From Sulfurospirillum sp. (GTDB lineage Bacteria; Campylobacterota; Campylobacteria; Campylobacterales; Sulfurospirillaceae), in assembly GCA_016744795.1 (NCBI GenBank), contig JADGDR010000003.1:62001-126000 (forward strand): 64,000 nucleotides of DNA, read 5' to 3'. Every line of letters begins with the position of its first letter. Positions within the stretch are counted from its first letter, which is position 1. Below, piece by piece: positions 23,916 through 32,722 of the stretch. The notes below the pieces were generated by a model. The model ran no database searches and was not told where the DNA came from. It worked only from the letters and a program-made list of their open reading frames with translations. The translations under genes were made by a program, and so were the position numbers.

Positions 23916-25589
23916 CTATTTATGACTCTCTTTTATCGCCTTTGTATTATCCATTAAAACTGGAATAAATACAAGCGAGACTATAACTGCTGCAACTGTA
24001 CCAAATATCAATGCAACTCCTAGTCCACCGAATATTGGATCAACCACAAGCATAGCAGAAGCCAGTAAAATTGTAACTGCTGTTAAGAAAATTGGCTTAG
24101 CTCTAGTTGCCGTAGAAATAGCAATAGCACGTTTTTTCTCCATACCTTTTTCGTCTATCAATGAGATAGCAAAATCAATAAGCAAAAGTGAATTTCGTGA
24201 ACTAATTCCCATTAAAGCTATAAATCCTATTAAAGATGTAGCAGTCAAGAAAAATGTCTCATGGGTAAATATATTCATAATCCAATGTCCAGCAATAACG
24301 CCAATAATAGAGAGAAAACTTCCTAAAAGAACAATTCCACTCAAAGCAAAACTTTTATAATAAACCACCATCAATAAAAAAATTATCACAAGAGCTGCTA
24401 TAAAAGCAGCCCCAAGGTCTCTAAAAGTATCCATAGAGACTTTCATCTCACCATCCCAAACTAAACGATACTCTTCATCTGTTTTTTTATCTTTAAGATT
24501 TAGGTTAAACAAAGAAGCATTTGTAATTTCAAAATCATTTGAGAGTTTCTCTTGTATCATGCTTCTAGCTTCAAGAAGTGGATAAACTTGCGATACCATA
24601 TCTGTTTCAGCCACTACGGTAACTACTCTTTGAAGATTTTTTGACATTAGTGTTGGTTTTGATTTACTCATCTTAACTGAAATAAGTTCATTTAAAGGTA
24701 TCATAAAACCTTGTTTGTTCATTAGTTTTAAAGACGCTAATTTTCTTTCCAAAGATATTTTACTAAAAGTATTGAGGCTTTTACTACCCTCTTCCAAAAC
24801 CAAAAACAGAGGTATCTGATCTGGTGATTTTGCACTATTTTTAACAGTAATTTCCACACCTTCAAAGGCAAGATACAAAATTTCATTAACCTGTTTTATA
24901 CTTAGATGCGAGCGTATAATCTTCTCTTTGTTTATAGTAAGTTCAAACTTCTCATATATATCATCTTCAAGAGTATCAACATCAACTAAACCAGCAGTAT
25001 TTTTTAATATATCTTTTACTCTTTTTCCAAGCTGACTCAAATCAGCTCCATCTTTACCATATAATTCAACAACAACAGCTGCAAGTGTAGGAGGACCTGC
25101 TGGCTCTTCAACCATCTTTATATTAGTCCCTACTTTTATGAGTTCACACTTTTGTTGTAGAACTGGACGCAAACGATGTACCATAGAAAAGCTCTTCTCA
25201 TCTCTTGAATCTATGTCAGTTAGATTCACTACTATTTCAGCTACATTTTCACCTCTTTTAAAAGCAGACCCTTTAACTAAACCAGCATAATCCAGTGGTG
25301 CACCCATGCCAGAAAATATCTCAATATCTTTTACTTCACTTTGTGTTTGTAAAATTTTAACTATACATGTAGTCACTTTTGAAGTTTCACTATATGAACT
25401 ACCGTTTGGCAAATCTACATATACACTATAAGTATTGGCACTTTTACCTGGTAACATTTTTGCTAAAACCAACTTAGTAGGGAACATCATTAAAGAGGCA
25501 ATAAATGCTAATAAAGTTATAAAAAGAACTAAAAATTTCTTAAATTTGGAGCTCAATATTGCATATATAATAGTTTCAAACTTATGCAT
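23916..25589 (-). CDS. RND efflux permease, C-terminal half
   Basis: It starts with MHKFETIIYAILSSKFKKF, matching the segment before TM7 of AcrB-type pumps, then a TM helix, the second periplasmic porter part, and the last five TM helices (LVVYYKSFALSG..., GISSRNSLLLIDFA, ATRAKPIFLTAVT). At 557 aa it is the second half of a normal ~1030-aa permease. ATG 25589 overlaps the end of the N-half gene by eight bases and has a full AAGGAGGT ribosome site, so it is a separate, coupled cistron. The two halves must assemble into one trimeric pump. Substrate unknown. Confidence 0.88.
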   Translation of the reverse strand: MHKFETIIYAILSSKFKKFLVLFITLLAFIASLMMFPTKLVLAKMLPGKSANTYSVYVDLPNGSSYSETSKVTTCIVKILQTQSEVKDIEIFSGMGAPLDYAGLVKGSAFKRGENVAEIVVNLTDIDSRDEKSFSMVHRLRPVLQQKCELIKVGTNIKMVEEPAGPPTLAAVVVELYGKDGADLSQLGKRVKDILKNTAGLVDVDTLEDDIYEKFELTINKEKIIRSHLSIKQVNEILYLAFEGVEITVKNSAKSPDQIPLFLVLEEGSKSLNTFSKISLERKLASLKLMNKQGFMIPLNELISVKMSKSKPTLMSKNLQRVVTVVAETDMVSQVYPLLEARSMIQEKLSNDFEITNASLFNLNLKDKKTDEEYRLVWDGEMKVSMDTFRDLGAAFIAALVIIFLLMVVYYKSFALSGIVLLGSFLSIIGVIAGHWIMNIFTHETFFLTATSLIGFIALMGISSRNSLLLIDFAISLIDEKGMEKKRAIAISTATRAKPIFLTAVTILLASAMLVVDPIFGGLGVALIFGTVAAVIVSLVFIPVLMDNTKAIKESHK

Positions 25590-27177
25590 TTTTAACCTCC
25601 TTTTCTTTTTTATACTTTGGTTTTTTAAGTAGTCTTTTTGCCATATAAGGAGCAAAGATATAGGCTAAAATCAAAGAAGCAAAAATAGTAACAGGCACAT
25701 TTTGAGGAATTGGTTTCATAAACTGTCCCATCATCTGACCTACAAAACCCATAGGCACCATTGTAAGTATAATGGCAATGGTTGCTATGTTTGTTGGAGC
25801 TCCAATCTCATCAGTAGCTTCTACTACTATATCATCCATACTTTTGTCAATATTATCATGCATATGCATATGCCTGTGTATATTTTCTATCACTATTATG
25901 GCGGCATCAACTAAGAGTCCTAAACTAAGTATGAGAGCAAAAAGTGTAATTCTATTTATGGTTTGATCTCCTAAGTATGCTATAAAAAGAGTAACTGAAA
26001 GTATTGCAGGAACTAAAAAAGTAACTATTAAAGACTCTCTAAAACCAAGAGTAAAAACAAGTAAAATAAAAATAATGACTATTGAGACAATTAAATTCAT
26101 AACAAGGTCATTTACCGCTTTATCAGCTCTAATTCCATAGTTTCTTGTAACTATAAAACCTATACCTTCTTTACTTAGTTCTTCTTTTAAGCCATCCATG
26201 ATTTCTAAAATATCTTCTGCTATAACAACTGCATTTGTTCCTCTTAACTTTGAAAGTGTTAATGTAACTTGATTCATAGTTTTAGTAAACTCGCCATCAA
26301 CTCTAAACGTAATCTGAGCACGTTTATGATTTTGGATATCTCTACCTCTACTTACTTTAGCTATATCTTTAAGATAAATCGGAGAACCACCATACTGAGC
26401 TATTATCAAGTTTTTTAAATCTTTTTCATCTTCAAGAGCATTCTTGATACCAAAAACTACCAGTTTTCCACTTTTTGTTCTGTTTTTTATATTTGGAACA
26501 TTTACCATAAGTGATTCAAGTGACTTAGCAACTTGTCCAAGTGAAATATTAAAACCTGAAAGTCTATTCAAATCAACTTCTATATTATACTGCTCTTTAG
26601 CCTCACCTTTTATCTCACTTTTTGCTATGTTTTCAACTAAAGAGAGTCTATTTCTTATTTCATCAACTCTTTTATAAAGACCAACCTCATCAATCTTTAC
26701 ACTTTTTTTAAGGTAAAATGCCATTGAAAGAATAGGAATATCTATATCTATATCAAAAGGCATTACAAGCGGTTGCATAGCACCTTTTGGCATACTAACC
26801 ATGTTTTGCATTACCTTGTCATATAGCTTTAGATTTGAAGCATCTTTTTCTTCACCTATATAATACATCACATTTACTATACCAACATCTTCAGTAGCTA
26901 TGCCATAAATATGTTCAACTCCTTGTATCTCTTTTATCTTCCTTTGAAGTGGTTGTACTATGACTCTTTGAATCTCTTTAGGTGTTGATCCTGGAAGTGC
27001 AACAATGATAGTTCCTCCGCTTATTGCTATTTGTGGGTCTTCCTCTCTTGGAGTGATTTCTAAAGATATATAACCAATTAGAAGTATAAAAACACCTAAA
27101 AGTGGTGTTAGAGGATTATTCAAAAAAGCTTTTGCAAGACGCCCTGCAATGTCTTTTACCTCATATGCTTTTTTCAC
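25582..27177 (-). CDS. RND efflux permease, N-terminal half
   Basis: The protein (531 aa) has TM1 (LTPLLGVFILLIGYISLEI), the first porter domain (ITPREEDPQIAISGG...LPGSTPKEIQ) and TM2-6, including the proton-relay helix SLGLLVDAAIIVIEN with its aspartate. It ends in the cytoplasmic linker (YMAKRLLKKPKYKKEKE) exactly where fused pumps continue into TM7. It belongs to the heavy-metal or hydrophobe RND branch; the single-Asp helix alone does not decide the substrate. Its start overlaps the adaptor gene stop by four bases (ATGA). It needs the C-half gene for function. Confidence 0.88.
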   Translation of the reverse strand: MKKAYEVKDIAGRLAKAFLNNPLTPLLGVFILLIGYISLEITPREEDPQIAISGGTIIVALPGSTPKEIQRVIVQPLQRKIKEIQGVEHIYGIATEDVGIVNVMYYIGEEKDASNLKLYDKVMQNMVSMPKGAMQPLVMPFDIDIDIPILSMAFYLKKSVKIDEVGLYKRVDEIRNRLSLVENIAKSEIKGEAKEQYNIEVDLNRLSGFNISLGQVAKSLESLMVNVPNIKNRTKSGKLVVFGIKNALEDEKDLKNLIIAQYGGSPIYLKDIAKVSRGRDIQNHKRAQITFRVDGEFTKTMNQVTLTLSKLRGTNAVVIAEDILEIMDGLKEELSKEGIGFIVTRNYGIRADKAVNDLVMNLIVSIVIIFILLVFTLGFRESLIVTFLVPAILSVTLFIAYLGDQTINRITLFALILSLGLLVDAAIIVIENIHRHMHMHDNIDKSMDDIVVEATDEIGAPTNIATIAIILTMVPMGFVGQMMGQFMKPIPQNVPVTIFASLILAYIFAPYMAKRLLKKPKYKKEKEVKNA

Positions 27178-27974
27178 TTTATTTTTACCGTGGCATACAT
27201 ACCTGGATAAACTGTATATCCTTGGGAATCAAATCCAACTTTGAGTCTAAAAGTATGGGTTAATGGATTTGAACTTGGTATGATAGAGTCTATTTTACCT
27301 ATACCTTTTAAATTCAAAGATGGTATTTCAAATTCTACCTTATCTCCAACTTTTATTGATATTAAATTACTTTCTGAAATTTCAGTAGCAATTTTGAGAT
27401 TACTTAAATCTGAAAGGACAATTGCAGGCATTCCAGGCATTGCCATCTCTCCTACCTTAATATTCTTTTGTATAACAACTCCATCGTTAGGTGAAACTAT
27501 ACTAAGGTATTTATATTGATTTAGAACCTCTTGTAAGCTAGCTTTTGCCTGTTGTATCTGCTGTTTTGATATAAGAACCATAGCTTCAAGATTTTTACTC
27601 GCTAACTCTAAATTCTCAACATCAAACTTAGATACCATATCTTTTTTATATAGTCTTTTATGACGTTCTAAATTTAACTGTACATTTTGATACTGATTTT
27701 GATACATCTGCAAAGATAATTTTGCTTGAGAAATCCCAAGTTCAACTTGAATTTTTGCACTATCTATCTCTTTTGAGTCAATTTCATAAAGAAGTTGCCC
27801 TTTTTTTACCTCTCCACCTTCGCTTACATGTACGCCTTTTACAAAACCCATATATCTACTTGTTATCATCTTTTGATTATCAGAAATCACACTTCCAGTT
27901 AAACTCAATTCTGCTGCATTTATACTCATTGCTAAAAGCATTAAAAAACTTATACATGTAAAGAATATTTTCAT
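27174..27974 (-). CDS. RND periplasmic adaptor protein (HlyD/MFP family)
   Basis: A signal peptide (MKIFFTCISFLMLLAMSINA) is followed by a barrel-sandwich half motif (KGVHVSEGGEVKKGQLLYEID), a helical hairpin of about 90 residues (residues 75-150), the second lipoyl half (VSPNDGVVIQKNIKVGEMAMPGMP) and a beta-barrel domain ending TVYPGMYATVKI. At 266 aa it is short for the family. No lipobox is seen, so it is soluble periplasmic. It joins the inner-membrane permease to the outer-membrane channel. ATGA overlaps couple it to the genes on both sides. Confidence 0.9.
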   Translation of the reverse strand: MKIFFTCISFLMLLAMSINAAELSLTGSVISDNQKMITSRYMGFVKGVHVSEGGEVKKGQLLYEIDSKEIDSAKIQVELGISQAKLSLQMYQNQYQNVQLNLERHKRLYKKDMVSKFDVENLELASKNLEAMVLISKQQIQQAKASLQEVLNQYKYLSIVSPNDGVVIQKNIKVGEMAMPGMPAIVLSDLSNLKIATEISESNLISIKVGDKVEFEIPSLNLKGIGKIDSIIPSSNPLTHTFRLKVGFDSQGYTVYPGMYATVKIK

Positions 27975-29317
27975 TTTCTGTCTCCATTTGCAATTTTGTC
28001 TAACTCTAGTATCTTACTTGTTCTACTATTTTGCACTTCATTTAGTTTTAAAACTTTTTCTATCTCTAAAGACTGTTTTATAATAACATCATTTATAGAC
28101 ACTAGTTTTTCTTGATATCTTCCTAAATAATTTTTATAAATACTTCTTGTTAACTCAATCTCTTTTTTCAAACTTTCAATATCAAAGTTATAGCTCTTTA
28201 TTTCAGTATTTATTTTCTCCACTTGTAATACTATGCCCTTTTGAGCTAGATTTACCTGTTTTTGTACTTTTAGATTTTCAACCCTTGCTTTTTCTATAGA
28301 GTTACGACTAAATCCTCCATTAAAAAGATTCCATTTAAATTGTATACCAAAAGTATAGGCATCATTATCTGAAAAATCTCCCAAGAATGTATTGTCACTA
28401 CTACCATACTCTGCGAATCCACCAATCTCAGGAAGATTTGACGCCTTATTTAAATCTATGACCATTTTTGTTACATCTAAACCTTGTTTAGCTTTTTTGA
28501 TATCAAGATTGTTAAGTAAAATGGACTCTATCTTATACTCATGCAATGTTATTTCCTGAATATCTCCAGATACTGATTTTACTTTTGCATTTAATAAAAA
28601 TGAGATAAAATGATATACTAATTCTTTATTTGCTACTGCCTTGTTTATCATCCTAACAACATTTGCTTTTTTTGATTGGACTTCTAAAAGATCAACTTTC
28701 TTGGCATAACCCTCATCAATCATACTTTGTGCCATATTTTCAAGTCTATCCATATTAGTGCTAATTATATTTAGGTTATATATATAAGTATCTAATAGAT
28801 ATATATCATAGTAACTCTTTTTTAGCTGATAGAGTTTTTCACTAAGTATTTTTTGAGTATCAAGAACACTTAGTTTTTGTAAGGCTTTAGTTATTTTTCC
28901 ATACTGCTGTAATTTTCCACCAGTGTATATGGGTAATTGATACTGTATTTTAGTTTGAAAGTGTGTTCTTGCACTTGGATAGTTTAACTCTTTTGCCTGT
29001 GTATCAATGCCACTTCCCATCTCAGCAAAACCAAAATCTCTAAAACTAGCCTCCCTACTTTGAAGTTTAAAGCCAAACACATTTCCCGCATCATTTGAAC
29101 GCATTGCAGTTTGCACTAAATCTAACTTTCCATAATTATTAGCTTTTGCTAAGTTATGCTTATACTCTTTTATCTGTTCATCAAACCTAGCAATATTTAC
29201 CTCAAGGTTCTCATTTTTTAATATTTCAATAGCTTTATTTAAGCTTAACTCCGCATAAGTGTTAGAAGAGGCAAAAATAGGCAAAGTCATTAAGCAAAAC
29301 CATAATAATACTCTCAT
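27971..29317 (-). CDS. TolC-family outer-membrane efflux channel
   Basis: I chose ATG 29317, which has GGAG six bases upstream; an in-frame TTG at 29344 would give nine extra residues before the signal peptide. Signal peptide MRVLLWFCLMTLPIFA is followed by two repeats of the TolC coiled-coil/strand pattern (AELSLNKAIEILKNENLEVNIARFD..., and KFNLFNGGFSRNSIEKARVE). The tip of strand two, FGIQFKWNLFNGG, is typical of the family. At 448 aa it fits. It is the first gene of the four-gene efflux operon; TATAAT-like sequence lies immediately upstream. Confidence 0.9.
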   Translation of the reverse strand: MRVLLWFCLMTLPIFASSNTYAELSLNKAIEILKNENLEVNIARFDEQIKEYKHNLAKANNYGKLDLVQTAMRSNDAGNVFGFKLQSREASFRDFGFAEMGSGIDTQAKELNYPSARTHFQTKIQYQLPIYTGGKLQQYGKITKALQKLSVLDTQKILSEKLYQLKKSYYDIYLLDTYIYNLNIISTNMDRLENMAQSMIDEGYAKKVDLLEVQSKKANVVRMINKAVANKELVYHFISFLLNAKVKSVSGDIQEITLHEYKIESILLNNLDIKKAKQGLDVTKMVIDLNKASNLPEIGGFAEYGSSDNTFLGDFSDNDAYTFGIQFKWNLFNGGFSRNSIEKARVENLKVQKQVNLAQKGIVLQVEKINTEIKSYNFDIESLKKEIELTRSIYKNYLGRYQEKLVSINDVIIKQSLEIEKVLKLNEVQNSRTSKILELDKIANGDRK

Positions 29318-29439
29318 TATCTTCTCCAATATTATAGTAGTCAAATATTATATCAAATTACTATAATTTTGATTATGCCTACCCTTATAACTATTATTTT
29401 TAAATATATGGAATATAAAAAGTGTAAAATTGTATCACT

Positions 29440-30618
29440 TTACTTTATTAATAATAGTTTTTTTAAAAGTCTAAAGAAAATTTGTATTGTTTTTATCTGA
29501 ATAAAAACAAAAGGGGAAAGAACAATAAAGTATGAAATTGAGAATATCTCAAAAACATTATTTTTTAGAAGCCCAAAGAATATAAAAAACATACCAAATA
29601 CAAAAAAAGCAACACCAGGACAAATAATTCCAAATGCTCCACTACTTTGTGTATCTGAATAAATAAACTTTTTAAAATAGCCAACTTTTTTCATTATTTT
29701 ATATCCAAAAAGTCCAATAATAAGTTGCAATGAAAGTATTGAAGAAGTTAACATAAAAAGCATTGTAGATGAGGCTTCTTGATCAAAATTATGAACAAGT
29801 CCAAAACTTATTCTAACTAAGGCAATACCAAGTAAAGTTGCTATTGGTATCATTATCCATAAACTTCCCGCTGCTTCATCACCAATACCATACCTAAGCA
29901 TAGATTTAAATCCTAATATTGAAATAATCACTAGCAAAAATAAAGAAATTATCATAAAAAATATAGAAAAAAACAATGCAAAAGCAGAAACTCCTACATA
30001 ATGACTCATAGCCCCTGGCGCAGCAAGTCCTACTGAAACCATTGAAAATGCAAACACAACTAACATTTGAGAAAAATTTGAATTTTTATCAAATTCAAAT
30101 GAAGCATTGGTAAATAATCTACCAATGTACTCTCCATATATCTTTAGTCCATAAAATCCTGTAAGTAAAAATGCTATGATTGCTGGAGGAAACATATACT
30201 CTACAACACTCCAAAGACCAGGAACAAATGCAGCACCTAATACAAAACATACATTTATACTCATAGCAAGAGTTAAAGGAATTGCCATTAATTGGACTTC
30301 ATGATTATTGTTTTTTAATTCACTATAATTTTTAGTTTTTTTAAAAAGTGAAAATTCTTTAATATTCCAAATCAAAAGTTTGAAATGAATAAATGAAAAA
30401 AACAATATAACTAACATACTAATAACTACTAGAATTGAATTAAAAGAACCTTCTTGCAAAATAGGGTATATATATTCAAATGTAGCCAAAGGTGTCTTTG
30501 GATGTTTTATCATAAACATTAAGTACATATACCCAGAAATACTAAGTCCACCTGCCCCCAATGAAGCCAGAAAATATAGAGGGGAATACCCCTCTTTTAA
30601 ATTACGTTTTAAGTTCAC
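29440..30618 (-). CDS. Multi-spanning membrane protein, about 10 helices
   Basis: The GTG at 30616-30618 has GGAG five bases upstream and is preferred to two upstream alternatives. The 392-residue protein has about ten hydrophobic segments (LYFLASLGAGGLSISGYMYLMFM at the start, LILLIGLFGYKI and FFVFGMFFIFFGLL late) with short loops. The size and count resemble the TDT/SLAC1-type exporters, but I see no motif that proves it. It sits 28 bases downstream of serA and may be expressed with it. The gap between it and the efflux operon is short and AT-rich. Confidence 0.6.
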   Translation of the reverse strand: MNLKRNLKEGYSPLYFLASLGAGGLSISGYMYLMFMIKHPKTPLATFEYIYPILQEGSFNSILVVISMLVILFFSFIHFKLLIWNIKEFSLFKKTKNYSELKNNNHEVQLMAIPLTLAMSINVCFVLGAAFVPGLWSVVEYMFPPAIIAFLLTGFYGLKIYGEYIGRLFTNASFEFDKNSNFSQMLVVFAFSMVSVGLAAPGAMSHYVGVSAFALFFSIFFMIISLFLLVIISILGFKSMLRYGIGDEAAGSLWIMIPIATLLGIALVRISFGLVHNFDQEASSTMLFMLTSSILSLQLIIGLFGYKIMKKVGYFKKFIYSDTQSSGAFGIICPGVAFFVFGMFFIFFGLLKNNVFEIFSISYFIVLSPFVFIQIKTIQIFFRLLKKLLLIK

Positions 30619-30646
30619 ACACACTCCTTATAACATATAATTTTAA

Positions 30647-32227
30647 TTAAATAACGGCATACTCCGCCCAGATACAAGTATCTAGTTTATTCAGTTTAGA
30701 CATTAATTTTTTATCTATGTTTTCATCAACCAATATTACTGCCATAGCTAAACCATGATCATCACGACCTAGTCTAAAATCAGCTATATTAACTCCTTCA
30801 CTTGAAAACATTGAAGATATATCAGCAATAACACCAGGAACATCAGAGTTTTTGAAAATTATCATTTTGCCTTTTGGTTTAAAATCAAATTTAAAACCAT
30901 CTATGCCAACAATCCTCTGTTCATCTTCTCCAAAGACAGTACCACTAACACTTGTAACACCTTTTTCAGTTGTTAATTTTACTGTTATTTTATTTTTGTA
31001 ACCACCTGCATTGCTTAATGCTTCATACTTTATCTCTATCGCCTTCTCCTGCGCTACAAATTCAGCATTAACATAATTTATCTTATCACCCATTGATTCT
31101 TTTAATGATCCAACAAGGGCAAATGTTAAAAGTGATTTCACATATTCACCGACTTCTCCTTCGGCTTCAATTTTCACTGATTTTATTGCTGCTTTATTGA
31201 TTTGTGCAGATAAAAATCCCATTTTTTGAACTAATTCTAAGTAAGGTTCTACAAATGGTGGTAAATCTTCTGCTTTTATAGGTAGATTTAGAGCATTTGG
31301 ATAACTTACTCCACGAGCTGCACTTATAGCATTCTCCGCTGATTGAATTGCAATTTTTTCTTGAGACTCTATAGTATTTGCTCCAAGATGAGGAGTAACA
31401 CAGATATTTTCAAGCTCAAGTAAAAAATGATCAGTTGCAGGTTCATATGAAAAAACATCGATTCCAGCATAAGCAATTTTACCACTTTTTATACCATCAT
31501 AAAGTGCTTTTTCATTATAAAGTCCACCACGAGCACAATTAACTAATCGTACGCCATCATTCATCTTTTTTATTTCATCTGTTGAAATTATATCTGTTGT
31601 CTCTTTATTTTTTGGAGTATGAATAGTTATAAAGTCACAAGCTAAAATGTCTTCAAAATTTTCAGTATATGTCATACCAAAATCAGTAGCTTTAGAAGAT
31701 GGGATATAAGGGTCATATGCAACAATATCCATATCGAAACTTTTAGCACGAGTTGCAACTCTACTACCAATATTTCCAAAACCAATAACACCAAGCTTTT
31801 TACCACTTAATTCAACACCATACCACTTTTCTCTTTTCCAAACTCTATCAATCTTTAGATGATTATTAGCCCCAGGAAAACTTCTAGCTGTCCCTAGTAA
31901 ATGTGCCATAGTAAGTTCAACTGCTGCAATTGTATTTGCAGTAGGAATATTCATAGCTATAATACCCCTTCTACTACAACCATCAGTATCAACATTATCA
32001 ACTCCAACACCAGCTCTTACAATTGCTTTTAAATTTTTCGCACTATTTAAAAATTTTTCATCTATATCAGTTGAACTTCTTGTGATTGCGACATCTGCCT
32101 CGCCTATAATTTTTAAAAGTTCATCTTTTGGAACTTTAACAGCATCTATTACTTCTATATCTTCTTCTGCATTTAAAAGATCGAAGCCTTTTTGATGTAT
32201 TGCATCACAAACAATAATTTTCTTCAT
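30647..32227 (-). CDS. serA: D-3-phosphoglycerate dehydrogenase
   Basis: A 526-aa enzyme of the long SerA type: catalytic domain with VRAGVGVDNVD (about 75), NAD-binding GFGNIGSRVA (about 150), GIDVFSYEPA and PHLGANTIESQ with the active-site His; then the intervening domain and a C-terminal ACT domain (PGVIADISSMFSSEGVNI) that usually binds serine as feedback inhibitor. It converts 3-phosphoglycerate to 3-phosphohydroxypyruvate, the first step of serine synthesis. AAAGGAA precedes ATG 32227. It ends the minus-strand run starting at pheS. Confidence 0.97.
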   Translation of the reverse strand: MKKIIVCDAIHQKGFDLLNAEEDIEVIDAVKVPKDELLKIIGEADVAITRSSTDIDEKFLNSAKNLKAIVRAGVGVDNVDTDGCSRRGIIAMNIPTANTIAAVELTMAHLLGTARSFPGANNHLKIDRVWKREKWYGVELSGKKLGVIGFGNIGSRVATRAKSFDMDIVAYDPYIPSSKATDFGMTYTENFEDILACDFITIHTPKNKETTDIISTDEIKKMNDGVRLVNCARGGLYNEKALYDGIKSGKIAYAGIDVFSYEPATDHFLLELENICVTPHLGANTIESQEKIAIQSAENAISAARGVSYPNALNLPIKAEDLPPFVEPYLELVQKMGFLSAQINKAAIKSVKIEAEGEVGEYVKSLLTFALVGSLKESMGDKINYVNAEFVAQEKAIEIKYEALSNAGGYKNKITVKLTTEKGVTSVSGTVFGEDEQRIVGIDGFKFDFKPKGKMIIFKNSDVPGVIADISSMFSSEGVNIADFRLGRDDHGLAMAVILVDENIDKKLMSKLNKLDTCIWAEYAVI

Positions 32228-32239
32228 TCAAATTTCCTT

Positions 32240-32719
32240 TTATAACCATACTTCTACTATTTTAGATTCTATATCATAGTCTTTTAGTCTACTTACTACA
32301 CTTTTCAATGAATTTTTTGTTTTGCTGCCTACAAATATAATAGGAGTTTTATCCTTTTTCTCAACAACATAAGGCAAATTCATCTGTGATAGTGTTTGCA
32401 CTATACAAAAAAGAGAGTAACGATCGGCACGATCTACAATTAACCTATAAGATTTAACCTTTGGAGGAATATACTTTTTTAAATCTATCTGCATGTAAAG
32501 TTCATTTACGGGGAATGAGAACTTAGTCTCTTTTGCTCCAGCAAGAGATTGAGACCAAGTTCTTTCTTTTTTTACTTCTTCACTTTTTTTTTGAGAAGGA
32601 GAAAGGTACTGAGCATCTATTTGAACACTGCTTACTTCTTCATTAAGTAGGTTTAACAAAACCATGCTTAAAGCAACAATAAGTAGTGCAAATAGCGCTA
32701 TAGTTACCTTTTTTTGCAT
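32240..32719 (-). CDS. Membrane-anchored hypothetical protein
   Basis: A basic start and one hydrophobic helix (KKVTIALFALLIVALSMVLLNLL) anchor the protein; the remaining 130 residues are periplasmic by this topology. The last 80 residues (YRLIVDRADRYSLFCIVQTL..., IIFVGSKTKNSLKSVVSRLKDYDI) look like a small alpha/beta SPOR-like unit, but I cannot confirm a family. It lies three bases after rpsA and 12 before serA, so it is part of that transcript. Confidence 0.65.
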   Translation of the reverse strand: MQKKVTIALFALLIVALSMVLLNLLNEEVSSVQIDAQYLSPSQKKSEEVKKERTWSQSLAGAKETKFSFPVNELYMQIDLKKYIPPKVKSYRLIVDRADRYSLFCIVQTLSQMNLPYVVEKKDKTPIIFVGSKTKNSLKSVVSRLKDYDIESKIVEVWL

Positions 32720-32722
32720 ATA

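Noticed and set aside
25582-25589. Sequencing frameshift as the cause of the split permease
   Set aside because: A full AAGGAGGT site and a well-placed ATG support a true second gene; kept as a test in the findings.
25435-25632. Plus-strand frame inside the RND genes
   Set aside because: It is the antisense shadow of a transmembrane region, with no ribosome site or sensible composition. Many other frames opposite rpsA, pheT, oadA and pnp were dropped for the same reason.
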